Of a stretch of DNA of 64,000 nucleotides, positions 1 to 12,491 are shown piece after piece. Both the position numbers and the translations under genes were made by a program. Position 1 is the stretch's first letter. Each line of letters starts with the position of its first letter. The notes beneath the pieces are model-generated. The model saw nothing but the letters and a program-made list of their open reading frames with translations. It was not told where the DNA came from and did not search any database. Source of the stretch: Litoditis marina (Eukaryota; Nematoda; Chromadorea; Rhabditida; Rhabditidae); assembly GCA_964036275.1 (NCBI GenBank), contig OZ038434.1, positions 10,745,060 through 10,809,059 on the forward strand, written 5' to 3'.

Positions 1-1366
1 TGACCGAAAGAGATTGTAAACACTAAACGTTGGACTAAGATCTCAGCTCTGAGAAATCTGAATTTTCCTTCGTTGTTTTTACTACCACGTCACTTTTTAC
101 TTTTTACTACAAAGTTTCGGACTAATGTTCATACTGTTTACGGGGAGTTCCACGTCAGCGTATTACTACGCATATCACTCGTATTAGCGCCGTGTAAATC
201 AAAGCACAGGCTTTCTTTTCTTACGTGAGCAAAAACAAGTTGAGAAAGCCAACCGCGCATGCAGTTCTCTAGTACATTGTTATTAGTTGTGGTACGGAGA
301 CGATGAGAATTTCAACTGCAACGTTATCGAGGGATTACATTTTTGCATAGTTTACGTTCACCGGAGTTCGGAAACTTTTGAACGACGGTTAAAACAACAG
401 AGACTGCGATTAATCCTAGGTAAAAACTCCCTCCCCCGGCAACAGTTCCGTACTATAGAGGAAGATTACTCGAAACCGACAGTGTAAATAGGAAGGCGAA
501 TTTCCAAAACTTTTAAATATGTACCTTTTAAATTATGTTCTACTCCGGTTATGGATAGTTCTTAAACAAACTAAATGAACTATCAGAATCGTAAGTAAAA
601 AACAAAACGAAAAAGCAAAACTACGCAAATTTTGACTATGCGACAAGTTTTACGTGGTTGTGAACGTGCTCCAAAATTAAGTGCATGTGGTGGTTAAAAC
701 AATGACAAAACTATGAATAACGGAATAGACTCACATATCCAGGTCAAACCATGCACAAAGCAGACTCATTCTGTAATTTAAACTTCGCTGGAACATATTT
801 ACATTCACATACAGTTTTTCTACTACATTCTGTCTATTACATTCACATAAAGTTTTTTCACCACACTCACATAGAGTTTTTTTACTACACTATAAACATA
901 CTTATGACTGAACACAGATTAATGTTTTGATTCGATAAGAACCAGACAGTTATTTGGTTTACGATCTTTCTTCATATCGACTCTATAACGAATGCCAAAA
1001 ATTGGTGAATGATTTCCATCAAATCAGCTCAAGATCTGAACTTGTACAATATCTGAATACAAGTTTCGCGGTAAATACACCTGTGAAATGTGAAGATTAA
1101 AACTCAAAAAAAATCTATTTAAAAAAGTCAACATGATAACATTTGCGTACCTTGCACATGGCTCTTCTAGCGTAATTATTGGATACGGGTACACAACGCG
1201 GGCCTCCATAATAAGAAAGGACCGGGGGGGGGGGGGGGGGTTGAATATAAAAGAGGATGAACCTCCAGGTGTTCCGATACAGTTTTGTGGGGGCAGATGA
1301 TCAATATATAGATGTGCGAAAAAGGGAATCTTGGCTAATCTTAGTGGAGAAGCCCTCGGTATTATC
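1..1366. other. gene-free stretch, AT-rich, weak repeats
   Basis: No exon with convincing splice sites or family similarity was found. A weak tandem repeat of about 35 bp lies at 800-895 (units beginning ACATTCACATA and containing AGTTTTT). A 17-base G run lies at 1224-1240. Open frames here are short and AT-driven. Confidence 0.5.
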
Positions 1367-2437
1367 TGGCACTCCTTGCGAAGCCATATCACAAAGCGGC
1401 TTAGTCGCCATTTATTGTTAGAAGCACTCACAAATAAACGAAACTCAACAATTAATGAAAAGTGGGGGAAAGTGTTCAAACCCGGTTTCTGATCATAGTT
1501 GAACCGAAATGTGAATCAATCAAAAACTCTGTTATACTCCGTTGCGTCTGTCAAATATATCACACAAATAATCAGTTCTATGTTTTAAAAACAAACATTC
1601 GACTATTTGACAGACGCAACGGAGTATAACAGAGTTTTTGATTGATTCACATTTCGGTTCAACTATGATCAGAAACCGGGTTTGAACACTTTCCCCCACT
1701 TTTCATTAATTGTTGAGTTTCGTTTATTTGTGAGTGCTTCTAACAATAAACTCTTTTGTTCAAAAAAGAACACTCACAAATAAACGAAACTCAACAATTA
1801 ATGAAAAGTGGGGGAAAGTGTTCAAATTGTTAGAAGCAGAAGAAGCAGAAGAATTATTGTTAGAAGCACTCACAAATAAACGAAACTCAACAATTAATGA
1901 AAAGTGGGGGAAAGTGTTCAAACCCGGTTTCTGATCATAGTTGAACCGAAATGTGAATCAATCAAAAACTCTGTTATACTCCGTTGCGTCTGTCAAATAG
2001 TCGAATGTTTGTTTTTAAAACATAGAACTGATTATTTGTGTGATATATTTGACAGACGCAACGGAGTATAACAGAGTTTTTGATTGATTCACATTTCGGT
2101 TCAACTATGATCAGAAACCGGGTTTGAACACTTTCCCCCACTTTTCATTAATTGTTGAGTTTCGTTTATTTGTGAGTGCTTCTAACAATAAATGGCGACT
2201 AAGCCGCTTTGTGATATGGCTTCGCAAGGAGTGCCAAGTTATTGTTAGAAGCACTCACAAATAAACGAAACTCAACAATTAATGAAAAGTGGAGGAAAGT
2301 GTTCAAACCCGGTTTCTGATCATAGTTGAACCGAAATGTGAATCAATCAAAAACTCTGTTATACTCCGTTGCGTCTGTCAAATAGTCGAATGTTTGTTTT
2401 TAAAACATAGAACTGATTATTTGTGTGATAACGGTGG
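1367..2437. repeat. nested fold-back (inverted-repeat) element
   Basis: A unit of about 165 bp starting near TTAGAAGCACTCACAAATAA occurs head-to-head around a ~46-bp spacer at about 1412-1750. The same arrangement recurs at about 1852-2195, with the spacer in the opposite orientation. A partial forward copy sits at 1769-1827 and a further copy at 2243-2430. An outer pair, 1367-1413 and 2189-2236, is also inverted (TGGCACTCCTTGCGAAGCC and its complement). Arms are nearly identical, so the array is young or is being homogenised. It looks like a non-autonomous fold-back DNA element. No transposase frame is present. Confidence 0.85.
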
Positions 2438-3310
2438 AGATGTAAACATCCTGCTTAAAAATTGCGACATCAGAAAAATTGTGTTATATTCAAGATAATA
2501 CTGAAATCGCTTACGGAGTGCGTAAAACAGAAAACAGATTTTAACCGAGAGAAGGGTTAAAAATCCGATATTTTGCTCTTTCCCTCATCAATAATGACAA
2601 TACGGAGTGTTATTTCAAAATTAGGTTTGCGCATGAGAAGTAAACATTAAAGTATTTGTAAGATCACTGTAACGTTTCAGGGATGGCTGAAGTATATAAA
2701 ACCATGTTTCAGTCAAATTGGCAGTGCATTCTCTATTGAATGAGCTATTTGGATGGAGACAAACTTCGTCCCCTGAGGGCAATCAAATTGAATCATTACA
2801 AGTGACAGACATAGCAGAAAACACTGGAAACCTGAAATACATTGTATTTGAAACTGGACTTGTTGGACTTCGGACAAAATCTCATTTTTATCATTGATGC
2901 ATTCGTTCGCTGCTCTTTCGAGCGAAAGTTTCCGTCTTAGTGTTAACCAACGCGGTAGAACTTTACGTAAACACGTGAGTTCCCATGACCCATGCTACAT
3001 CAACTTTCATGCCCTAGCGGAGCGATCAATGCAATCTCATTCAAAAATGAGTTGTAACTCTTGAGATGGTTTCATGGGGCTTCTGGAAAATTCTTACGGC
3101 ATGGGCCCGGTATCTTTTGTTTCGGAAATTTAATTTAGTATGGTAGCGTGCGTGACCAATCGTAAAAACGCGAAATGCGCAGAGCTCATGTAAAGAGACA
3201 TTAGCAAGTGTTACTTTGCGGGACAATAGAACACTAGTATGCTGAATTGAAGAGCATAATAGGATTATCCAATAAGTTGTTGTTCTATTGAACTGGCATT
3301 TTGAGAAGCT

Positions 3311-3444
3311 TATACTAGAAGTGAATTGAATAGTCACGTAAAGTTATCATTCCAATAAGGAATTGTGCACTTTGTCATTGCACGTTTATGAGTTCTGCTG
3401 TGTTTTACATGTTTCACGTGACTCTGCAATTGACTAACAGTATA
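3311..3444 (+). mobile_element. MITE family A, copy 1
   Basis: This ~134-bp element begins TATACTAGAAGTGAATTG and ends GACTAACAGTATA. The ends form an imperfect inverted repeat, with AGTCACGT on the left and ACGTGACT on the right. An inner GTGCACTTTGTCATTGCAC is itself palindromic. TA at each end would fit Tc1/mariner-type insertion, which is an inference. Six copies lie in this window. Confidence 0.7.
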
Positions 3445-4278
3445 TAGTCGACCACGGGTGTGGAGCGTCTCGGTCACTCCCAGCAGCAATAGAGGACTCT
3501 TTTCCACCAAGCACCCGGACGCCAACAACATTTTCACACAACACCCAGTGATACGGGAGAAAATGAGGCTTGTATTTGTATTGTATCACATATACTTTTC
3601 AATCGTTTTCTATCAATCGACCTCACAACACAACAACAAATGAACTGACGCCCCAATATTCGTGTCAGACTGTTGTGAACAGACCTAAAGGGTAGTTTAT
3701 GGGTTTATGGCTAAATATTGAAATGGGGCAGAACAATGTCAAGGAAAGGTTGTCCAAACCACATGAGAGCACATGGGAAGTATGGCGAAGATATGATCAT
3801 TAAGCCAAGGAGCCGAGGCGTATTTCCGGTTTCCGGAGACCATACTCCGTATTTGCTCTCAATCAAACAAATTATAATTATGAACTCTATTCTTATATAT
3901 ACCGGAATGAATGCGTTTTCTGAAACGTGAGCACGATGAAAACGTGTACATCGTGTCTCGAAAATTGTAAAAGTACAAAAATGTATGTTCATCGTGATTT
4001 TCTTCAGATTTACTCCTGATCCCTTCAAACTCTCCAGTGTTCTTCCGGGAAACTGCATGTTTCCACTATACTATTCGTACTTATTCTGATTGAAATTGGA
4101 TACTCGTTAGTTCTGCACAATTTTTCTACGGAACCATAGTCCAAACGCAATGGAAAATCCTTTCAACAGCTGCAATATCACAAATATAAAACTACTCTTA
4201 CTATGCTTCGAGGGTATAAGTTATGGTAGTTGAACAACTACCGAGTTCTTTTGTACTGAAGATTGAAGAAAAACAGTG

Positions 4279-7200
4279 CTAAACATTGAGTATACCTATG
4301 CACAATAATAACATATACAAATGAAATGTAAAGTATAAACTTGAAACTTTGAAAGAAGAAGTATATTCATTACTTTCTAAACTGATAGAAATACTATCGA
4401 AAACCTGAAGGAGGAAAACATGATGTAGAGGAAGCATATTAGTGGAAGTGTGACTGCAATTTGATTTGCCTAATTCGGTTTACTTGTTTCTAGACGGCTT
4501 GTTACTTCTAAACAACATCATTTGGTAAAAAAGCAGGTTATCATGTAACGTTTTCTGTGGGAATGTTTCCTAGTTGAAACACCGCCTTTGATGAAAAAAA
4601 TATACATTTCTGTTGACTATTGAATTTTTGAAGAACCACAACATTTTCCAAAATAGGATAGAAGTGTGTAGGAGCTCACGTCGGGAATGTCAAAAAAGTG
4701 GAGAAGTGAAGTTCCTAAACCACTTAGTAATGTGCTCACGTCTTGAATGAGCTGAAATAATGACTACTTCCAACTGTCATCACCTGGACGAGTGATTATG
4801 GGATACATTTTGGAATGATAATATGTCTTGAAAACATCCAAAATGTGAAAACATAGCTATTTGAATTTGTTCAATGATTCCCATAATTCAACAGATTAAA
4901 TGTGATGATGACCCAACCCTCTGAGAAAACCCAAAACCGTCTTGAATCAGGGTCAAAACGGTTTTGAGTATATCTCTTACTGAGCACATTAACCTAATCA
5001 TTAAATATTTCAATTAGAAATAAATGAGTAGATAGAAAAGTTGTTGATGCGCCAAGAAAACCTGTCCGGAATTTCGCTTTGAGTGATAGGTAATATGTGA
5101 TAAGTGATAGGTAGTGATAGTGACAGGAACATGAGCGGTTCTCTCAAGGTATTGTCTTCTGATCTGAATCCGTTAAAGATAGCTCAGTCCCAGTAAGGCG
5201 TTTCGCGAATGATGATTCTTATCACGACTACAAATCTACTGTAACACAGTATATCTGATGTATTTTGGACTATTTTAAGACTACGTTAATTAACAAATCA
5301 ACGACAAATATACAACAAACAAACAAACAAACCAACAATAAATAATGAATGAAATGTGATAATGCTCCAACACTCGACCTACCTCGGTTCGGGAATGTTC
5401 TTGGACACACGGAACGACCTTCTCAACAAGTCCATTCTGTCTGAGCAAAGAATGAATGAAGAAAAATAAGTGGGAAAGCGAACAATCGAAACGTAGGCGA
5501 TAGAAAATGGTTCATTCGGATATATATATAGGGTTGAAAGAGACGAACATTAGTCCCCTGGGAGGCCTTATCTGTTTTTCGAACAATTCAGACTTTTTGT
5601 CCCCAGTCAAACTTTTTGGAAAGTGTCTCGATATCAATCAGTTTTTGCGAGATTTCATGTACTGGTTATGGAATATGAAACATGAATTGTGGACTTGGAG
5701 AGTTGCGGATAAGTTAAATGATACACTTTCAAATATTGCTTGGAATGAATAGAAAGTTTTCTGCATCTCAGAACCATCCGGAATTCTCAACTTATGAAGT
5801 AAAGGCGAAAATGGCAAGATAAAATGTCAAGTGCACTAGATTATAGATAATTATAGTGGAACTATGAAAATCAATTCAACGACGGTCTAACATCGAAAAC
5901 ATTATTGAATGTCGAACAAAAAACTAAGATCAAAACTATGATGCAGAGCAGAACGAAGATCCATACACCATACTCGTGATAAATCGAAAACCGTGCAAAT
6001 GAGCAAATTTCCCTTCACCAATGGACGTTTCGGAATTCTGCTGTGGTACACATTAGAACTACTTCATTAGACACAATAATTTGAATAGGGAAACAAAACA
6101 TCTTTCATTCAAAATACACCAATATAGGGTCGTCTATTAGTATAGTCACAGAAATTGCGTTTATTGAATGTAAAGTACACTCATACTGAGTTTATACTAA
6201 GTATACTACCGTTTTAGTGACACAAATATAATTGATTGAGTTAATGTGCTAAGTAAGAGATGTACTCAAAACCGTTTCGACCCTGATTCAAGACGGTTTT
6301 TGGTTTTCTCATTCAACATTCATTCAAACCGTCTTGAATCAGGGTCGAAACGGTTTTGAGTACATCTCTTACTGAGCACGATAACTTAATCATACCACCA
6401 TTGTTCAAATAAATAAAACCAAATGGGCATTAGTCGGTGTTTAGTTGGCAGTTGTCATGGTGGTTTCAAATGAAACGCGACTGGTATAGGAGAGGACCTT
6501 TTTTCGGTTGAGGGGATATGGATTATGAGACGCCAGTTGAATGTATTATGCAGCACTAGTAGATATTCGGCACTCGCGAGCGAATACAAAGAATAGATAC
6601 GCCAGCCCCGTGTACTTAGTTATATTCAATGGAGAACTTATAGAAAATATCTGGGCTCAAATGTTACTAAGAGAGCAAATACTCAAAATGTTTGCATTCT
6701 GACCTACGTAGTAATACTTATCAGAACAAAATTGTTTGTGTTACGTTTTTTTTCTGACCACATTGTCCTAACAACAACATTCTAGGTAGTTTGAGAGTCA
6801 AAGTTTATAAATGTCATGATACCACTGTCTCAGTCTTATATTTCGGCAACAGGACAATATCCCATATTTCTATATGATATCTGTTGACAATTGGGTAATC
6901 TAGAATCTTTGATTAGTGTTGTAGAGACCGAAATGCACTACACAGAGCTATTTTAAAATGTGGCAATAGTTTTTTGGAGTACGCCATACGTTGCACGTCA
7001 CTACGATAATTTACTAGTCTATGTCCTACAACATCCTGCCATCTTCATCTCACCTGCTTCTCTCCAAACGCACTTCGTTTATAGTCTGTTTCACGCAACA
7101 ATAGCCCTCTACAGTAAGATTGTAAATCTTTCAAGTACATTATTCATATCTTGTAGGTATTATAAATAGTTTGAACTTTGTGATTTTGTTCTATACAGTG

Positions 7201-9458
7201 GTTACTACAGGCACAGAAAACAGTGAAGCAAAAAGTCTGTTTGTTGATTAAAATATATTGTCTTGAATATTCGAAAGATTACTGTAGAAAGTCACCGATT
7301 GGTGGAACGGAGTATATCTGTTCTCACATCCCGAGTACGGGTGTCGCGAAATAGTGAGGCAAAGGGAGATACGCAGGAGGGATGAAGGTGCCGGGATGTT
7401 GTACCATACATATTCAGCAAGACACTCGGAACACTTTTTCCACGTTCAAGTAGTCAGGAGTTGAAGTTGACTGAACTCACGGGCTGGGAGTTCCATATAT
7501 TATTCAGTAGTTGGGCTCTTCCGGAGGGTCTTGAGGGCCCGAAAAGAGCTCCTCTAGCCACAATATTGGCTTATGCATGACTCTTGTGAGAAACTGCCCC
7601 ATTGTCTAATCAACAATAACTAGTGTTCACTAATCAACTGACCATTATAGCTCAAATTGATGGAATTTCACGTTGAACATCAGCGAAGAAGTAGCAGACT
7701 TTGCAGAATAGGAAATTTAGAAATTAACATGGTTGGGATGGTGTTGTTGTTATAAACCCCCAGTGCTTACAGCCAAATCAGTTGTGAACACTTGATGGTC
7801 GGAAAACGGGCTTCACAGGCTCTCTTAAGAAACAAAATAAGATTTCGTAGTCATTGAAGTACGTAAATAGTGATTATATCAGTGAAATTTGGAACTTAGA
7901 ACTAGAAACTCGGCTCGGCTATCGATAAAACTCAAAAGTTGGATTTTTTTCAAATCTGCGAGCTGGGGATCTCCAAATTTTGGTTCTGATTCACAATCCT
8001 AGATTAGACAAACATCATAACGGTCTTCACAACTTTTAAGACGATAAGAAATGGGTATTTTAACAGAAGATGATCAAAACCAACTGTGTTGAATAATATT
8101 TGAGTTTGGCCATGGATCCAATAATGGGTTGTTTACCACACATTGCCAATATGGCAGAAGACGTTCATTAAAATGACGAATTCGCTCATTTTCGCGAAGA
8201 AGACTCTTTGAAAATAGCCTCAGGTGCTGACTAGTAGAACTGTCAAACATGACTTCTCATAAATTATTACACTGCAGACATATAAGTTCTCCTCTAATCT
8301 GGAGATGTTAATCTAATCTGGAGAAATAACTATATTTTAGTTACCGAAGTTTTAGTTCGTGTAGTACGGGATGGTTTGCGTCAGCATAGGGGTAACCCAG
8401 TTGAGAATTTCTCTCTAAGTGAGAACGTCTACTTGGAATCAGGAGGTTATCTGGGTTCCAATTCAAATGAGGTTTGAATGCAAATTAAAAGAGCTCGCTA
8501 CAAAACTGCAAGATTTGAGTACGTTTCCAACTGAACAACTACGAATCATCTAAATAGTAGTCAGGATACAGTTATAACAACGCTAAACAATCAATTTTCC
8601 GTTTCAGTAAATAAAAAGGAGAGTGGAGTAGTGGTTTATTTCCAAAAATAGCACGCATATACCGGCTTTTATACTTTACGTGAGCAAGAGTCTAATATAC
8701 ATTGTAGTGCAAAAAACAGCTCACGTGAGTCACCTAACAAAACATTGATTGCATACCTGAATGGGAAAAAAGAAGCCTCCGTGACTGGAGACAATTTGTA
8801 TTGTCAGGGGTTCATGGGAGATTAATTATCAGCTGAATATGCAGTGTCACAACACTCAAAAAAGCTGAGTCTTTGCAGAAACTACGACAGGAGGAGCAAC
8901 AACAAGAGCAAAAAAGAGAAAAAAAACCAACATTTACATAATTGTTTTCAAGGAAAAGTAATATCGCGATGGAAGAAAATAACATGTACTGTTCTAGTTT
9001 TTCTTTACTTCGGCATCCTTTATATGAGGATTTGCTCTGACATATACATATTTGTAGTTGGATCTGCATAAACAACAAAACCACCAATCACGACTAAATT
9101 ACAAGCAGCGCCGCTTACAAACACAGCAATGCGAGAATTAATGATGTATCTAATGACATTCACTGATGAAGATATACTGAAATTTATGTAATCATACTGT
9201 AGCAGTCTTAGATGATATGAGATATATATACTAGAAGTAAATTAAATAGTCGCGTAAAATTAGCATTCTAATGAGGCATCGTGCACTTTGTCATTGCACG
9301 TTTCTGAGTTTCGCTGTGTTAAACATGTTTCCCGTGACTGTGCGATTGACTAACAGTATAACTCACCCGACCGACAACCTCCGTAGTATGTTCACTTGTT
9401 CAATGAGGCCGTGAATCAGCGGTGCCACCAGGTTGCGAAGTTGCGTCGGCTCGTCCAT
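4279..9458 (-). CDS. unrecognised small gene, about four exons
   Basis: The protein was not recognised. Exons, 5' to 3', are 9458-9367, 5440-5383, 4751-4680 and, least certain, 4404-4279. The start is the ATG at 9458-9456, 2 nt after the acceptor CTCTTCAG. Phases join cleanly (GG|A, then 0, then 0). The first three exons give about 73 residues with heptad-like Leu/Ile/Val spacing, suggesting amphipathic helices: LRNLVAPLIHGLIEQVNIL early, and LIQDVSTLLSGLGTSLLHFF in exon 3. Donors are GTGAGT, GTAGGT and GTGAGC. The proposed last exon follows CTCCTTCAG and ends TAG after a hydrophobic stretch, giving 115 aa in total. The intron of 3.9 kb could hide further exons, and the 3' end could lie elsewhere. 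It is convergent with nothing visible to its left. Confidence 0.4.
4903..5000 (+). repeat. stem-loop repeat family B, copy 1
   Basis: The core AAAACCGT - TTGAATCAGGGTC - ACGGTTTT forms a stem-loop, followed by a TCTCTTACTGAGCACATTA tail. The left flank GATGATGACCC...CCCTCTGAGAA is shared with the copy at 40.5 kb. Confidence 0.7.
6243..6380. repeat. stem-loop repeat family B, palindromic pair
   Basis: Two copies lie head-to-head. The reverse copy is at about 6247-6300 and the forward copy at about 6325-6380. Together they form a long palindrome whose termini read GTGCTAAGTAAGAGATGTAC and its near complement. This is probably the complete form of the element, with the single copies as halves. 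Confidence 0.75.
9227..9360 (+). mobile_element. MITE family A, copy 2
   Basis: It begins TATACTAGAAGTAAATT and ends GACTAACAGTATA, with the same inner GTGCACTTTGTCATTGCAC as the 3.3-kb copy. It abuts the 3' side of exon 1 of the unrecognised minus-strand gene, so it lies at the very start of that intron. Confidence 0.7.
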
Positions 9459-9460
9459 CT

Positions 9461-12400
9461 CTGAAGAGAATCAGAAAAATTTACACTCAATAGGTTTGAA
9501 AGATTTGAAAACTTGTTTGAATTTATTCTAATCCATTTTATTTTACAAAATAAAACTCAATGCCTATGGACATGGAGTAAATATAATGCAGTACGGGAGA
9601 AACATCAGCAACTGTGCACTTAGTGAGTACATTAGCAAATATTATATGCTCATTGAACTGAGCCACTCAAAACAGCAAACAAAAACATATAAAAAGCAAA
9701 TATAATGCTTTGACAACCCATACTCCAAAATAGCACGGGAAGTTTTTTACAGACATAATGTTGATGACGATCACATTTATGAAATAACTTGATCGGATAG
9801 TATTTCGAAAATGGAAACACAAAATGGAAAGGAAAATACAAACACAAATGTTTTGTTCATTTCACCATATTCGTTTTCGTTCCTACCCATCAATACTTGT
9901 ACAGTACGAATACAAAACAATCAGTGCGTGTCACTGAAGACATTTGGAGCATATCAGAGGGATTAGAATATAAAAAGGATGACGTCAAGACTAAATTTAT
10001 AGAAGATATATCATTTGATCGTTTTATTTATCTCATATTCACTATACCCTGTACTTACATTTGCTAGGGAAATAATATGGTTTATTCAATTTTTGATACA
10101 TGGAGTGGATAGTTAGTTTGCAGACTGGGAAGTAGTACGTGAAAAGCCCAAAGTGAAACCCCAAAAGTACATTGTAATGTTAGGAAAAGTATATAGCTAA
10201 ACTTGATTGGAAACTAGCAGTTGTGGTATAATCTGGCAGTTGCAAGTGGGACTAATATGAACATATTGGTTTCCCACGGTGAGAATATCGCCTACAATTG
10301 TTGTGGCTCGAAGTAATAAACAATTGACATAAATATAAATGAAACTAAAATTGATGCCTGACCAGGAAATCTCGCAAATACGCTTTAATTATTTCGCCGC
10401 AAATGAAAGTTTGCAACTTGCGCTGAGAAATCCACGCATATTCCAGTGGATCAGTTGGAACTTAAAACGACGTAATTTTTTGAGTAACAAATTTCAAATA
10501 GTAGGTCGAATAAATGATTAGAAGCCTAGAAACAAACGTTTAGAACATGATAAACGTAGTAGGATAAAGTACACACATTTCTCTCACGTTTTCTATTCCT
10601 TGTCTAACTAGTTGTGGATCTAATATCGTGTGTTAGTGGGATCTCTACTATGAAAGTTGATCCAAGGATTGCTAGTAGGAATCCGTTTAAGAAACTATTT
10701 AGAACTAATCAGCCAAATTTAGATGGCCCCAGCTAGCGAATAGGATAGGAAACACACAATTAGATTTGGGAAAAAAACTAGACCTAAAACGGCTCGCTTA
10801 CATGAAAAAAACAAAACCATTGAACATTTTATTAACAAATTTCAATCAAAACCGGGAAGAAAACACAGAAAACGTATACCGAAATATTTTACCGTTTCTG
10901 GTGTTTTTTAATGTAAACGCGCAATCATTGTTCACAAGATTAGTGAACATTTGAATAATGAGAGATCTGTGTAGCTGGGTGCACGCTATACTTCCTCAAT
11001 TCGTTTCAAATAAATGTTTCATGTAGAGAAAGATATGTTTCTAGTAATGATCATAGAACACATTAAATGTGTTTTCAAATGTTGCTCATTATGCCAGAGA
11101 AAACTGTCGAAAGAGAAAAAATAAATATCCAACTGTCGTAAATAAAGATAATAAGTAGATATCATCCGAGGATTGTTGTAAACACAGATTGAATACACCA
11201 CCCCTCAATGTTACTCAATGCTCACATAAAAACGCTTAACATACTAGTATTTATAACTGGGCTTGTAGAAAGCAAAAACAAAAGTTTCTCGTTGACCCAT
11301 TCACCTCTTGTTCAAAGCAATAGTGCTCTTTTTTTAAAATCTGGTTACTAGGAACTGACAGACTAGAAGTTCAACTTCCCACACGTCGTTTCAGTGAACA
11401 TTCGCGTTTTTCTCAGAAAACGAAAGTAACGATATTCGCTCCAGATAAACTTTAGTTGATTGGAGTTGTCTCGACCTAGAATGAAAACGGAATCTAAATA
11501 TTAAATGAGAAACAAGGATGAAAAGTGAAGATAAAGTAAGTTAAAAACTTCTATGTTGTGCTCGGTGATGTCATTGAGAACGCATTTAGACTGCAAACAG
11601 TTTGCGGGGAAGCTACGGTGAAAGAATTTTTCCTGATATGAAACGCCTAACAAGAACACAAAAATAAGGTTTTTTGCAAGAGTGTTATTATTAGTGTCAG
11701 TTGTACTCCAATTATTTGCGACCAGAAGCAATTTCATGCACTCATTAAAAACTAGAAAAGTGGAGCTAGTTCATGGCTACTACAAAACATTGTGATGCTT
11801 TTACAACATATAAGTTTATTTCTATTCGACAGTGAAGACCATTTTGAGAGTGAGCACCAATAGTTTAGTGTTAGTTTTTTTTGTGGAAGGTGAGAGAACT
11901 TTTGAACTGGACAACTAGGCTACAAAACTGGGGAAAATGTAGGGTAGTTATCAAGCTACATATAGAATACTTTGAGTGGCAGTTTTTTTTTAAATTTCGA
12001 GGCAACTGAAAAAAAAACTTACCCAGATTTCCTTCATAAGACTATTCAATTAAGTGTAGTCTCCAAAAAGACGTACGATATTTCTTCACTTGTACAGCCA
12101 CCCGGTACACAATTTTCGCCAAATAGTGCTTCAAGCAAAAGACGCGAGATGGGATCCTAGATCCTACTCAGGTGAAAAGTGCGTTCCAATCTGTGTTTCA
12201 AACTGTGTTCTATTGGTTCGAAATTTCGATTTCCGAATTCAGAATCGAAAATCAATTCATATAAAATGAACGTCCCCTGTAACACCCTCTCTAGGCGTTG
12301 AATAATGTGTTATTAACTTGTGAAATAAGTTTACAAAGTAGTTCCCATGTTTTGTATAGTCTGCCGACAAGTAGCCCCGGTTCTCTGAATTGATAGCCAT

Positions 12401-12491
12401 CTTCCCCCATTTGGGAGTGGAATGAATAATTAGAGGGCTTTAGTGACACCTGGATAGCGTGTTAGATCCTCTTCACCCCCACGACACAGCT
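9461..12491. other. intergenic region between divergent genes
   Basis: This is the spacer between the minus-strand gene starting at 9458 and the plus-strand guanylate cyclase, so it should contain both promoters. No convincing exon was found. A donor-like GTAAGT on the minus strand near 10060 has no supported exon. Confidence 0.4.

Noticed and set aside
1024..1479. 151-codon minus-strand frame
   Set aside because: It runs through a 17-base G run and into the fold-back repeat; no domain is recognisable.
3711..4058. 115-codon minus-strand frame
   Set aside because: The codon content looks random beyond its first 13 codons, with no recognisable domain. A possible short exon there (acceptor ACATGCAG, donor GTAAAT) was too weak to add to the unknown gene.
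5383..5440. Numb-like N-terminus (MDLLRRSFR) in another frame of a minus-strand exon
   Set aside because: The neighbouring exons join in a different phase, and no PTB-domain exon follows at lower coordinates.
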